From Gammaproteobacteria bacterium (GTDB taxonomy: Bacteria; Pseudomonadota; Gammaproteobacteria; Steroidobacterales; Steroidobacteraceae), in assembly GCA_028293725.1 (NCBI GenBank), contig JAQGOE010000197.1:1-51449 (forward strand): DNA of 51,449 nucleotides, in the 5' to 3' direction. The notes below the pieces were generated by a model. It had not been told where the DNA came from and did no database searches. It saw only the letters and a list, made by a program, of their open reading frames with translations. The position numbers were made by a program, and so were the translations under genes. Positions 37,721 to 45,307 of this stretch are shown here, piece after piece (within the stretch, counting starts at the first letter, position 1; each line of letters begins with the position of its first letter).

Positions 37721-39553
37721 GTGAGTTTCAAGAGAGCTGCCATTGCGGCCCTGATTTGTCTGATCCCCGTCGTGTCGTACGCCGCTTCGTGGTGGAACGC
37801 CGATTGGAAATTTCGCAAGGAGATCAGCCTGGATCTGTCTGCGACCGGCGCGGACATTGCCGGTACGGTGCAGGACGCCCCGGTGCTGGTGCGGCTGTCG
37901 TTGGCGAACTTCAATTACTTCACGGACGCCAACCCCGACGGCTCTGACTTCCGGGTGCTGGATGGGGATGACAAGACCCCTCTGAAGTTTCACTTCGAGC
38001 GCTACGATTCGCAGAATCAGATGATTTTCCTGTGGGTCGCCGTACCGCGGCTCACTGGGGGTGCGAAGAGCGACAAGATCTACGTCTACTACGGCAATAG
38101 CAGTGCCCCGGCGGCGAGCGATCCGGCGGGCACGTTCGACGCCCAGCAAGCACTGGTTTTGGAATTCAGCCAGGGCGATGGGCTGCCGGTCGACGCCACC
38201 GCCTACAAGAACAATCCGAGCGCCTCGACCGCCGAGCCGGTAGCCGCCTCCCTGATCGCCGGCGGGACCAGATTTTCCGGCGCACAGACTCTCACCGTTC
38301 CCTCCAGTCCCAGCCTGAAGCTGCTGCCGAATCAAGGGCTCACGGAATCCGCGTGGGTCAAGATCGATTCTCCCCAGAAGGCGGCGTATGTGATGGCCCT
38401 GGCCGACGACAGCCGCGAGCTCGCGCTCGGTATCGACGGGACCCATGCGTTTGCCCGTTATTCGGGCGGCGCCGGCGCGCCCGTCACCGTGACTCAGTCA
38501 AATAGCGAGCTGTCGAGCGGCGACTGGCATTACCTCGCCCTGACCGCCGCCGCCGGCCAACTTACTTTGTACGTCGATGGTGTCGCCGCTGGGCAGGCGA
38601 GTGTCACGCTGGTGGAGATCGGCGGCAAACTCACCGTGGGCTCCGGGAAAAGCGGCAACTTCCTTGCGGGCGAAGTCGACTCGGTCGGCGTTTCCAAAGC
38701 GGCGCGCAGCGCGGAGTGGCTCAAAGCGATTGCCCGCAGCGAGGGAACCACGGCTCCCCTGGTCGTATACGGCGCCGACGGCCAGAAGGAAACCGGCGGG
38801 CAGGGCTCCTACCTGCTGACCATCCTGAAGAACCTCACGGTGGATGGTTGGGTAGTCATTGTCATCTGCATGACCATGCTCGCGATCGCCCTGGTGATCA
38901 TGTTGCTGAAAGCGATTTACCTGAGCCGGGTCGAGCGCGCCAACAATGCGTTTCTGCGCGACTATCACGACATGGCGGGTAACGTCGACGCGGGAGCCCT
39001 GGATCAGAAGGAATCGAAGGCCGAAAACGAGTTCGACGAAGACGCCCCGGCGATGGCGGCACTCGTCAAGCATGAGGGTAAATACGGGATCTCGACTCTC
39101 TACAGCCTCTACCACCTCGGCATCGCCGAGCTCAACAAGAGAATGGCCGGACAGTCCGCCGGTGCGCAACGTACGCGGATCCTGTCGCCGCAATCGATCG
39201 AGGCCATCCGAGCTTCGATGGACGCGACCCTGACCCGGCTGCAGCAACGCCTCTCGGGACAGATGGTTCTACTCACCATCGCCATCTCCGGTGGCCCGTT
39301 CCTCGGTCTGTTGGGAACCGTCATCGGTGTCATGATCACATTCGCGGCTATCGCGGCATCCGGCGACGTCAACGTGAACGCGATCGCACCCGGCACCGCC
39401 GCGGCGCTGGCCGCGACCGTCGCCGGCCTGAGTGTCGCGATTCCCTGTCTCTTCGGCTACAACTGGCTCGGCACGCGTATCAAGGCGATCGCGGCCAACA
39501 ATCGCGTGTTTCTCGACGAGTTCGTGGCTCGCCTGGCCGAGCAGTACAGCTAG
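37721..39553 (+). CDS. DUF2341-LamG-ExbB/TolQ/MotA fusion protein
   Basis: 610 residues with a GTG start. A signal peptide (1-21, ending YAAS) leads to a DUF2341-like domain at about 22-130 (WWNADWKFRKEISL ... GSDFRVLDGDDKTPLKF ... KIYVYYGNS), then a LamG/concanavalin-like sandwich at about 170-330 (ESAWVKIDS ... WHYLALTAAAGQLTLYVDG). A transmembrane helix lies at about 374-400, followed by the ExbB proton-channel domain with helices at about 514-545 (GGPFLGLLGTVIGVM) and 555-582. ExbB uses proton-motive force with ExbD and TonB; the added periplasmic part could bind a glycan or surface protein. It heads a five-gene run with exbD 46 bp downstream. Confidence 0.9.
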   Translation: MSFKRAAIAALICLIPVVSYAASWWNADWKFRKEISLDLSATGADIAGTVQDAPVLVRLSLANFNYFTDANPDGSDFRVLDGDDKTPLKFHFERYDSQNQMIFLWVAVPRLTGGAKSDKIYVYYGNSSAPAASDPAGTFDAQQALVLEFSQGDGLPVDATAYKNNPSASTAEPVAASLIAGGTRFSGAQTLTVPSSPSLKLLPNQGLTESAWVKIDSPQKAAYVMALADDSRELALGIDGTHAFARYSGGAGAPVTVTQSNSELSSGDWHYLALTAAAGQLTLYVDGVAAGQASVTLVEIGGKLTVGSGKSGNFLAGEVDSVGVSKAARSAEWLKAIARSEGTTAPLVVYGADGQKETGGQGSYLLTILKNLTVDGWVVIVICMTMLAIALVIMLLKAIYLSRVERANNAFLRDYHDMAGNVDAGALDQKESKAENEFDEDAPAMAALVKHEGKYGISTLYSLYHLGIAELNKRMAGQSAGAQRTRILSPQSIEAIRASMDATLTRLQQRLSGQMVLLTIAISGGPFLGLLGTVIGVMITFAAIAASGDVNVNAIAPGTAAALAATVAGLSVAIPCLFGYNWLGTRIKAIAANNRVFLDEFVARLAEQYS

Positions 39554-39599
39554 TTTCCGCGCACGGATTCGGCCCGCTCACCCACCTGGAAGAAACATC

Positions 39600-40013
39600 A
39601 TGTCCGGTCCAGTCGATAGTGGCGACAAAGATGTCTATGACGACATCAACATCACGCCCATGCTCGACCTCGCCTATGTGTTGATGATCATTTTCATCAT
39701 CATGACCACCGCCACCGTGCAGGGCATCAAAGTCAACCTGCCCAAGGCCAGCGCGGCCCCGACGCTCGCCAAGCCGCAGACGAAGGCGATCACGGTCACG
39801 GCCGACGGCACGATTTTTCTGGATACTTTTCCAGTCAGCATGGCGCAACTCGAGAGCCTGCTGCGCCAGTACAAGGCGGCCAATCCCAATCTCCCCGTCA
39901 TCATCAAGGGTGACGCCAAGGTCCAGTATCAGAAGGTCGTGGATGTGCTGGACCTGATGGGGCGCCTGGAGATCACGCAGCTCGGCCTCGTGACCCAGCG
40001 GATCGTCAAGTAA
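39600..40013 (+). CDS. exbD: ExbD/TolR-family biopolymer transport protein
   Basis: 137 residues. The short cytoplasmic N-terminus ends in INITPMLDLAYVLMIIFIIM, which carries the conserved channel Asp in the single membrane helix. A periplasmic alpha/beta domain follows, with VTADGTIFLD and IIKGDAKVQYQKVVDVLDL, standard for ExbD. It forms the proton channel with the ExbB fusion 46 bp upstream. ATG 39600 was chosen because an in-frame upstream extension overlaps exbB and is not family-like. The TonB-like gene follows 11 bp later. Confidence 0.94.
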   Translation: MSGPVDSGDKDVYDDINITPMLDLAYVLMIIFIIMTTATVQGIKVNLPKASAAPTLAKPQTKAITVTADGTIFLDTFPVSMAQLESLLRQYKAANPNLPVIIKGDAKVQYQKVVDVLDLMGRLEITQLGLVTQRIVK

Positions 40014-40024
40014 GGCTCCGCCTC

Positions 40025-40675
40025 GTGGACCGCAAGCATCGAGCCTTGAAGCACGTGCCGTTTGCCGCCGGCGGCCTGTTGGTGTTGGTCCTGCTGGCGG
40101 CGCTCATCTGGTTCATTCGCGATTTCATGGCCCATAACAGCCAAAAGACCGAGCGTGTGGTCCAGAACATCACTGTCATCCGACCCCCGCCCCCACCGCC
40201 CCCGCCCGATGAGCCGCCCCCGCCGCCGCCGCCCGAGAAAATCGAGCAGCAAATCCCACAGAACGAGCCCGATCCAGCGCCCGATAACGCACCGGCGCCC
40301 TCCGAGCAGCTCGGGCTCGACGCGGAGGGCGCGGCGGGCGATGACGCCTTCGGGCTCGCTGCGCGCAAAGGGGGGAGCGACCTGGTGGGTACCGGCGGCG
40401 CGGTGTTCGCCTGGTACACCAACAAGCTGAAAGACACGATTCTCGAGCGCTTGTCCGCGGATCCGCGCCTGCGCGGCAAAAAATACAACATCCCGCTACG
40501 CATCTGGCTGGACCCCGAGGGGCGGATCAAGAACATGCAGATCATCGGTAGCAGCGGTGACAAAGAGATCGACAAAGCCATCTCTACCGATGTGAGCGGC
40601 ATCGGCCGATTCGGCGAAGCGCCTCCCCTGGAGCTGCCCCAGCCCATTACATGGCAGCTCAATTCGCATACCTAG
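40025..40675 (+). CDS. TonB-like energy transducer
   Basis: 216 residues, GTG start. It has the TonB layout: a short basic N-terminus (MDRKHRALKH), a single membrane helix (about 12-33), a Pro-rich spacer with runs of eight and seven Pro (about 54-70) and an acidic/Pro linker. The compact C-terminal domain (about 125-205, PLRIWLDPEGRIKNMQIIGSSGDKE) is like TonB/TolA C-terminal domains. It would carry energy from ExbB-ExbD to an outer-membrane partner. No TonB-dependent receptor is present in the window; the adjacent putative porin and TpsB are the only barrels nearby. Confidence 0.85.
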   Translation: MDRKHRALKHVPFAAGGLLVLVLLAALIWFIRDFMAHNSQKTERVVQNITVIRPPPPPPPPDEPPPPPPPEKIEQQIPQNEPDPAPDNAPAPSEQLGLDAEGAAGDDAFGLAARKGGSDLVGTGGAVFAWYTNKLKDTILERLSADPRLRGKKYNIPLRIWLDPEGRIKNMQIIGSSGDKEIDKAISTDVSGIGRFGEAPPLELPQPITWQLNSHT

Positions 40676-40709
40676 AAGAAGCGGACCCAAGTTCAGGAGA
40701 TCAGTTGGA

Positions 40710-42359
40710 ATGTCATTTCGAAGTCATCTGGGAGCCGCCAGTGCACTGGCCTTACTGCTGTTGGGACCTGCCGCGCAGGCTGCCGACGATCCCGCGGGAC
40801 AGCAGTCCCTGGGCGAGCTGCGCAACACCGTGGTCAACCTGTTGCAGGCGATGGTTGAAAAGGGATTGTTGACGCGCGAACAGGCGCAGCAGCTCGTCAA
40901 GCAGGCCCAGGACAAGGCTGCCGCCGATGCCGCAGCCGCGGCTGCCAGGAAGGCGGAGGTGGCGAAGGAAGACCAGAACGCCGTGCGCGTGCCCTACGTG
41001 CCGCAAATCGTCAAAGACGAAATCAGCAAGCAGGTGGAGCAGGAGGTCAGGCCTGCAATTGTCGCCGACGTCGTGAATGAGGCGAAGCAGGAGAGATGGG
41101 GTGTGCCCGCAGCGCTCCCCGAATGGCTTTCGCGTGTGCGTGTGTACGGCGATGTCACGGTTCGCGGCCAGGCGGATCGGTTTCCCAGCGACAATGGCCC
41201 GGTTCTCGACTACAACGGCATCAACGCGGCGGGTGGTCTCGGCAAAGTCGCGAACCCGTTTCTGGACACCACCGAGAACCGTTACCGGATGCGTCTGCGC
41301 GCGCGCTTGGGCGTGGAGGCGGACATCACGCCGAACCTGAAAGCATTTGTGCGGCTGGCATCGGGGTCGCTCACCGACCCCAGCTCCGAGAGCCAGACGC
41401 TTGGCCAGTACGGCTCGCGGTACACGGTTGGATTCGATCAAGCGTTCCTGCAATGGGATTCGAGCACCTCGAATAAGTTGTCGAATGTGACTCTCGAGGC
41501 GGGCCGCATCGCGAACCCGTGGTTCTCGCCCACCGAATTGGTTTACGCCCGCGATCTGTCTTTCGAGGGCACGGCGGCCACATTTCGCCTGGGTTGGGGT
41601 GACGGGGGGTCGGACCGCTCGCATGTCTACGCGACCCTTGGAGGCTTTCCGGTCCTGGAAGTCCCCCTGGTGAATTCCGAGAACAAGTGGCTGGTCGGGG
41701 CGCAATTGGGCACCAATCTGCGTTTCCGCGATGGGGCGGATCATCTGCGCTTCGGTGTGGCCTACTACGACTTCGTGCGCGTGACGGGCCAGCGCAATTC
41801 CCCCGACTCCACGCTGCTCAACTTCACCGCGCCGGCTTTCATACGCTACGGCAACGATGTGTTCGATATCTCCAATATCGCGGACCTCGATGGGAATGCC
41901 AACCTGTTCGCGCTCGCGTCTCATTTCCGCTTGGTGGATGTCGCGGCAAATTACGAGCACGGCTTCGGTCGCTATTCACTGGCACTCACCGGCGAAGGCG
42001 TCCGCAACGTCGGCTTCAATCTGAACGAGGTCAACTCCCTGTTGCCGGAGCCGCTGCCGGGGAAGGAAAACACCGGTTACGTCGGCGAAGTCAGCTTCGG
42101 TCTGCCCGTGGTGGACGAATTTAACAAGTGGCGCGTGGCGCTGGGCTACCGCTACGTGAAGCGCGATGCCGTGCTCGATGCCTGGACCGATGCGGACTTC
42201 CACGAGGGCGGCACGAACGCAGAAGGATTCTATGTCTGGGCCTCGTACGGGCTGGCGAAGAATACCTGGTTCCGGGTGCGCTACATGAGTGCCAACGAAA
42301 TCGACGGCCCGCGCTACGGGCTCGATATTCTCCAACTCGACATCAACGCACGTTTCTGA
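40710..42359 (+). CDS. Putative outer-membrane porin with N-terminal coiled coil (Porin_5-like)
   Basis: 549 residues. A signal peptide ends at about residue 25 (AQAAD). It is followed by an Ala/Lys/Gln-rich coiled coil (about 45-95: LLTREQAQQLVKQAQDKAAA) and then a barrel of alternating polar/hydrophobic strands from about 145 (VRVYGDVTVRGQAD) to the terminal Phe (LDINARF). The start VRVYGDV and the pattern NRYRMRLRARLGVEA fit the putative porin family Porin_5. The coiled coil may reach peptidoglycan or form the trimer. It lies 34 bp after the TonB-like gene and is the most likely outer-membrane partner of that system. Confidence 0.85.
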   Translation: MSFRSHLGAASALALLLLGPAAQAADDPAGQQSLGELRNTVVNLLQAMVEKGLLTREQAQQLVKQAQDKAAADAAAAAARKAEVAKEDQNAVRVPYVPQIVKDEISKQVEQEVRPAIVADVVNEAKQERWGVPAALPEWLSRVRVYGDVTVRGQADRFPSDNGPVLDYNGINAAGGLGKVANPFLDTTENRYRMRLRARLGVEADITPNLKAFVRLASGSLTDPSSESQTLGQYGSRYTVGFDQAFLQWDSSTSNKLSNVTLEAGRIANPWFSPTELVYARDLSFEGTAATFRLGWGDGGSDRSHVYATLGGFPVLEVPLVNSENKWLVGAQLGTNLRFRDGADHLRFGVAYYDFVRVTGQRNSPDSTLLNFTAPAFIRYGNDVFDISNIADLDGNANLFALASHFRLVDVAANYEHGFGRYSLALTGEGVRNVGFNLNEVNSLLPEPLPGKENTGYVGEVSFGLPVVDEFNKWRVALGYRYVKRDAVLDAWTDADFHEGGTNAEGFYVWASYGLAKNTWFRVRYMSANEIDGPRYGLDILQLDINARF

Positions 42360-42369
42360 GGGCTATGCC

Positions 42370-43053
42370 ATGCGAAGGATCCACCTCATCCCGCTATTGG
42401 TCGGTCTCAGCGCGCTTCCTTGGCTCGAGCCAGCGGGTGCCCAGGTGGAGCGCAGCGGCGGGGGCGGCGCCAATGCCGCACTGTTGCAGCAATATCAGCA
42501 AGCCGTGGCGGAGCGCTCGCAGCTGCAGGCCGACAATGCCAAGCTGAAGAAAAGCGCCGACGATCTGAAGAAACAACTCGACAGCGCCACGCAGCAACTC
42601 GCGACACTGAAGGCGGGCTCCACCCATGGACAGGCTGCGTTGGTCGCGGCACTACACGAAAATGAGACCGCCGCGAAGAATCAACAGGATCTCAAGAACA
42701 AGCTGCAGGAGTTGGTGGGCAACTATCGCCAGACGATCACGACCCTGCGCGGGGTGGAGACCGAGCGCACCCAGCTGCAACAGCAGGTCGCGCAGGATAA
42801 AACCACTTTCGATCGCTGCGCGGCCGCCAACTTTGCGTTGTTTCAGATCAACGGCGAGATTCTCGATCGCTATGAGCACCAGGGCGCGTTCACCTACATG
42901 GCACGCGCGGAGCCCTTTACGCGCCTGAAGCGCACGCAGATCCAGAACCTGGTCGATGAATATAAAGAGCGGGCCGAAGCGTTGCGCGTCCAATCGCAAA
43001 GCGCCAACGCTGCTCCCCCAAATGGCACGGCGCCGCCCCCGAGCAAACAGTAG
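42370..43053 (+). CDS. Periplasmic coiled-coil protein of the ExbB/TonB gene run
   Basis: 227 residues. A signal peptide (about 1-24, ending AGAQ) is followed by a long heptad-rich coiled coil (about 40-150: LQADNAKLKKSADDLKKQL...). A compact C-terminal segment (CAAANFALFQINGEILDRYEHQG, read from residue ~156) precedes a Pro-rich tail (APPNGTAPPP). It begins 10 bp after the porin and is the last gene of the run. The family is not known to me. By shape it could be a periplasmic adaptor between the TonB-like protein and the outer-membrane barrel. ATG 42370 is chosen because upstream codons overlap the porin. Confidence 0.75.
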   Translation: MRRIHLIPLLVGLSALPWLEPAGAQVERSGGGGANAALLQQYQQAVAERSQLQADNAKLKKSADDLKKQLDSATQQLATLKAGSTHGQAALVAALHENETAAKNQQDLKNKLQELVGNYRQTITTLRGVETERTQLQQQVAQDKTTFDRCAAANFALFQINGEILDRYEHQGAFTYMARAEPFTRLKRTQIQNLVDEYKERAEALRVQSQSANAAPPNGTAPPPSKQ

Positions 43054-43473
43054 CCTTTCGCAGACAGTGCCCGCGATGGCGGGCCTGACGGCGGCTGACC
43101 TCGCCGTGGTGATCAACACCGCGGACCCGTTCTCCACTCGCTGAATCCGGCACTCGCTAGACGGCGTCCGCCGTCGCCAGCCCGTCCAGCGCTACCTCGA
43201 TCCGCTCCACGTTAGGTCCTTGCGGTCCCGCAAGGCGCGCTGCTTGCTGAGTTTGGATGCAATCGAACGCGTCCTGACCCACGACTTACGTCGTCTCCAT
43301 TCTCCTTCAGACCTCGTTGCAAGCACTGCTGTCGGGCAAAACCGGCGTAAACGTCATCTAAACGAAAAAGGACTGCAACACTGACTGACTACATTTTACC
43401 TGAGCCGGGACCGCAAACCGGCGACAAGTGACCTAGAACACCAAAACGATCCGCTTACAAGGGTGGTCTACCC
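43054..43473. other. 420-bp region without intact gene; hairpins and a coding relic
   Basis: No convincing complete gene. Three compact hairpins occur: GCCCGC-GATG-GCGGGC (43069-43084), GACGGCG-TC-CGCCGTC (43160-43175) and CCTTGCGG-TC-CCGCAAGG (43218-43235). None has a T-tract, so they may be weak or factor-dependent terminators. A short reading frame at 43076-43144 looks like the front of a TIGR03790-type protein. The last ~150 bp before 43474 should hold the promoter of the ribbon-helix-helix gene, but no clear box is seen. Confidence 0.5.
43076..43144 (+). pseudogene. Relic of a TIGR03790-family protein N-terminus
   Basis: The frame ATG 43076 to TGA 43142-43144 encodes MAGLTAADLAVVINTADPFS plus two residues. 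The pattern L-T-x-x-D/E-L-A-V-(V/I)-x-N-x-x-D-P-x-S is how the mature part of TIGR03790-family proteins begins in my memory. The frame ends abruptly where those proteins continue with the YYxxxRGIP segment, and no continuation is seen downstream in the three forward frames. A chance match cannot be excluded in so short a stretch. Confidence 0.3.
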
Positions 43474-44007
43474 GTGATTGAAAGTCGCAAACAAGCAGTG
43501 TCGATTCGGATGAACGCTACGGATGTGCGGAAGGTGAAAAAGGTCGCGAGCCGGCTCGGGGTGCGCGACTCCGACGTCATCCGCTTCGCGGTGAAAAGCA
43601 TGCTGCAGAGGCTCGGGCCGCTTTACGACCCGGAAGCCAATGGCCGCAACCTCGTACCGGTCTTCGTCGAATCCGGGGCGGAGTTGCTGCGTTTCTTCGA
43701 AATCGATGCCTCGAGACTCGAGGCGATCGTCAACGGCGGTGTCGACCTGGAGCGGCGTGTCGATCGGGACGACATCGCACTGTTGGCGTTGACGGGGAGC
43801 CAGGAGCCCTACGCCGCCCTGAAGTTGAGTGCGCTCGATCGCAGTGAGCGCCGGGAACGGACCCCGGCCGAGCTGTCCGAATCGCTGCGCCAGTACCTCT
43901 ACGCGAAGTACGTCTACCGCGCGATTCCCGAAACACACCTCCCGCACGAGCCGCCGCTACGACTGGCGGCGGTAGGCGCGGATTCACCGAAACTCGCAGA
44001 AGGATGA
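43474..44007 (+). CDS. Ribbon-helix-helix-like DNA-binding protein (hypothetical)
   Basis: 177 residues, GTG start. Residues about 6-45 (QAVSIRMNATDVRKVKKVA..., then GVRDSDVIRFAVKSML) have the strand-helix-helix pattern of Arc/MetJ-type regulators: a polar beta strand, then two helices with a DSDVIRFAV turn. The remaining ~130 residues (acidic and helical, e.g. AELLRFFEIDASRLEAIV) are unknown to me. The stop TGA overlaps an ATG (ATGA, 44004-44007), and the VPLPA-CTERM gene follows at once, so the two are co-transcribed. A regulator of the matrix protein or the exopolysaccharide genes is a reasonable guess. Confidence 0.7.
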   Translation: MIESRKQAVSIRMNATDVRKVKKVASRLGVRDSDVIRFAVKSMLQRLGPLYDPEANGRNLVPVFVESGAELLRFFEIDASRLEAIVNGGVDLERRVDRDDIALLALTGSQEPYAALKLSALDRSERRERTPAELSESLRQYLYAKYVYRAIPETHLPHEPPLRLAAVGADSPKLAEG

Positions 44008-44018
44008 AGGGTATAGCC

Positions 44019-44552
44019 ATGAACAGAATGATGACGATACGGAAGTTCCTCAAGCTCGGCCTGCTCGCGCCTCTTACGCTGGCCGGGCTGGGGGTTAGCT
44101 CCCACGCCCGGGCGGATAGCATTCTTCTGGCGCAGACCACTCTGGTAGCGGGGACGGAATCCACGGTGGACTCGTTCACGACGTCGGGTGCCGGAACAGT
44201 GACGGTGACTCTCCAGAGTTTGAACTGGCCGACGCAGTTGAACGCACTGAGTTTCTCCGCGACCTCGGCGAGCCAGGTGTTAGCGTCCTGGAACGGCACG
44301 GGAACGACTCTTACCGGCAGCACGACGACATTCGACGTCGGCGCCGGTACTTATTTCGCACACATCATGGCCACCGCGGGCGGAGCCCTGAACCTGGGCC
44401 TCTATTCGATGATGATGACGTTCTCTCCCAGCGGCACTCCCACAGTTCCGCTGCCTGCCAGCGGTTGGATGCTGCTGACCGGGATGTTTGTGCTAGTCGG
44501 CCTCGCGCGGGCGGCACGTCCCCTCGAGTTGACGGGAACCGCCGCGGCCTGA
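44019..44552 (+). CDS. VPLPA-CTERM protein with one copy of the five-repeat domain
   Basis: 177 residues from ATG 44019, which has GAAGGG seven bases upstream; ATG 44004 (overlapping the previous stop) would add five residues. A signal peptide ends near HARA (about residue 32). The mature part is one copy of the domain repeated in the 701-residue protein: TTSGAGTVTVTLQSLNWPTQ, then VGAGTYFAHIMATAGG. The sorting tail is TVPLPASGWMLLTGMFVLV followed by GLARAARP. It is followed by a strong terminator, so it ends the transcript that begins with the ribbon-helix-helix gene. It immediately precedes the exopolysaccharide genes. Confidence 0.85.
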   Translation: MNRMMTIRKFLKLGLLAPLTLAGLGVSSHARADSILLAQTTLVAGTESTVDSFTTSGAGTVTVTLQSLNWPTQLNALSFSATSASQVLASWNGTGTTLTGSTTTFDVGAGTYFAHIMATAGGALNLGLYSMMMTFSPSGTPTVPLPASGWMLLTGMFVLVGLARAARPLELTGTAAA

Positions 44553-44566
44553 CAGGCCCCGGCTTG

Positions 44567-44597
44567 AACGCGGCGCCGCTCAGCGCCGCGTTTTTTT
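44567..44597 (+). terminator. Strong rho-independent terminator
   Basis: Perfect 10-bp stem AACGCGGCGC / GCGCCGCGTT with loop CGCTCA, running directly into seven T (44591-44597). It lies 15 bp after the VPLPA-CTERM gene and insulates it from the exopolysaccharide operon that starts at 44698. Confidence 0.93.
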
Positions 44598-44697
44598 CCC
44601 GAGAAACGAAAGCGTCATGTATGGCGCTTAGTATGACATTCGTCTAACCGAGGGCGCGGCCGACGCGCCCCGTCGTCTGTTACACCGAAAAAATACA

Positions 44698-45285
44698 ATG
44701 ATTTCAAAGCGGGTTCTGTTCGCACTCCTGTTCGCGTCGCTCGTGGGTCCGGCTCTGGCCGATGAGCCCAAAGTCGGCATGCAACCTGCCGGGAGCAACC
44801 TGCCCGCTTATCACTTGCAACCGGGGGACGTCCTGACCGTATCCGTCTGGAAAGAGACGGAGCTGCAATCCGAAGTGCTCGTCCGTCCGGACGGCGGATT
44901 CTCTTTCGCTCTCGCGGGCGACGTCGACGCGGTTGGCAAGACGGTCGAGGAAATCAGGGCTGTCCTGGTGGAGCGCCTGAAGCGCTACATCCCCAATCCC
45001 GTCGTCACGGTGGCCGTGAAATTGATTGGGGGAAACCGGATTTATGTCGTCGGTCGGGTGAACCACGCGGGAGACTTCCCGTTGAGCAGTCCGCTCGATG
45101 TGATGCAGGCGATCGCTCTCGCGGGCGGGATGACTCCATTCGCCGCGATCAACGATATCGTCATCCTGCGCCGGCAGAATGGAGGGCAACAGGCTATCCA
45201 TTTTCATTATTCGGACGTAGCGCGTGGTCGCCAGCTCTCACAGAACGTTCTGCTCCAGGGCGGTGACACCGTGGTCGTTCCATGA
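44698..45285 (+). CDS. Polysaccharide export protein (Wza-type, short)
   Basis: 195 residues. A signal peptide (1-21, ending ALAD) has no lipobox, unlike Wza. The Poly_export domain follows (YHLQPGDVLTVSVWKETELQ, about 38-57; VRPDGGFSFALAGDVDAVGKT), and one SLBB domain at about 115-190 (NRIYVVGRVNHAGDFPLSS). Proteins of this size occur as the periplasmic export component of exosortase-linked exopolysaccharide loci; the outer-membrane pore would then be the EpsL-like barrel just downstream. It is the first gene of a compact operon that runs to the window end. Confidence 0.9.
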   Translation: MISKRVLFALLFASLVGPALADEPKVGMQPAGSNLPAYHLQPGDVLTVSVWKETELQSEVLVRPDGGFSFALAGDVDAVGKTVEEIRAVLVERLKRYIPNPVVTVAVKLIGGNRIYVVGRVNHAGDFPLSSPLDVMQAIALAGGMTPFAAINDIVILRRQNGGQQAIHFHYSDVARGRQLSQNVLLQGGDTVVVP

Positions 45286-45307
45286 GTGATTCCCGGACCC
45301 AAGGCGC

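Noticed and set aside
44630..44640. AGTATGACATT before the exopolysaccharide operon as another copy of the dyad or Pho box
   Set aside because: The half-site is present, but its possible partner GCGTCAT is at a different spacing (14 bases) and no 11-bp direct repeat exists.
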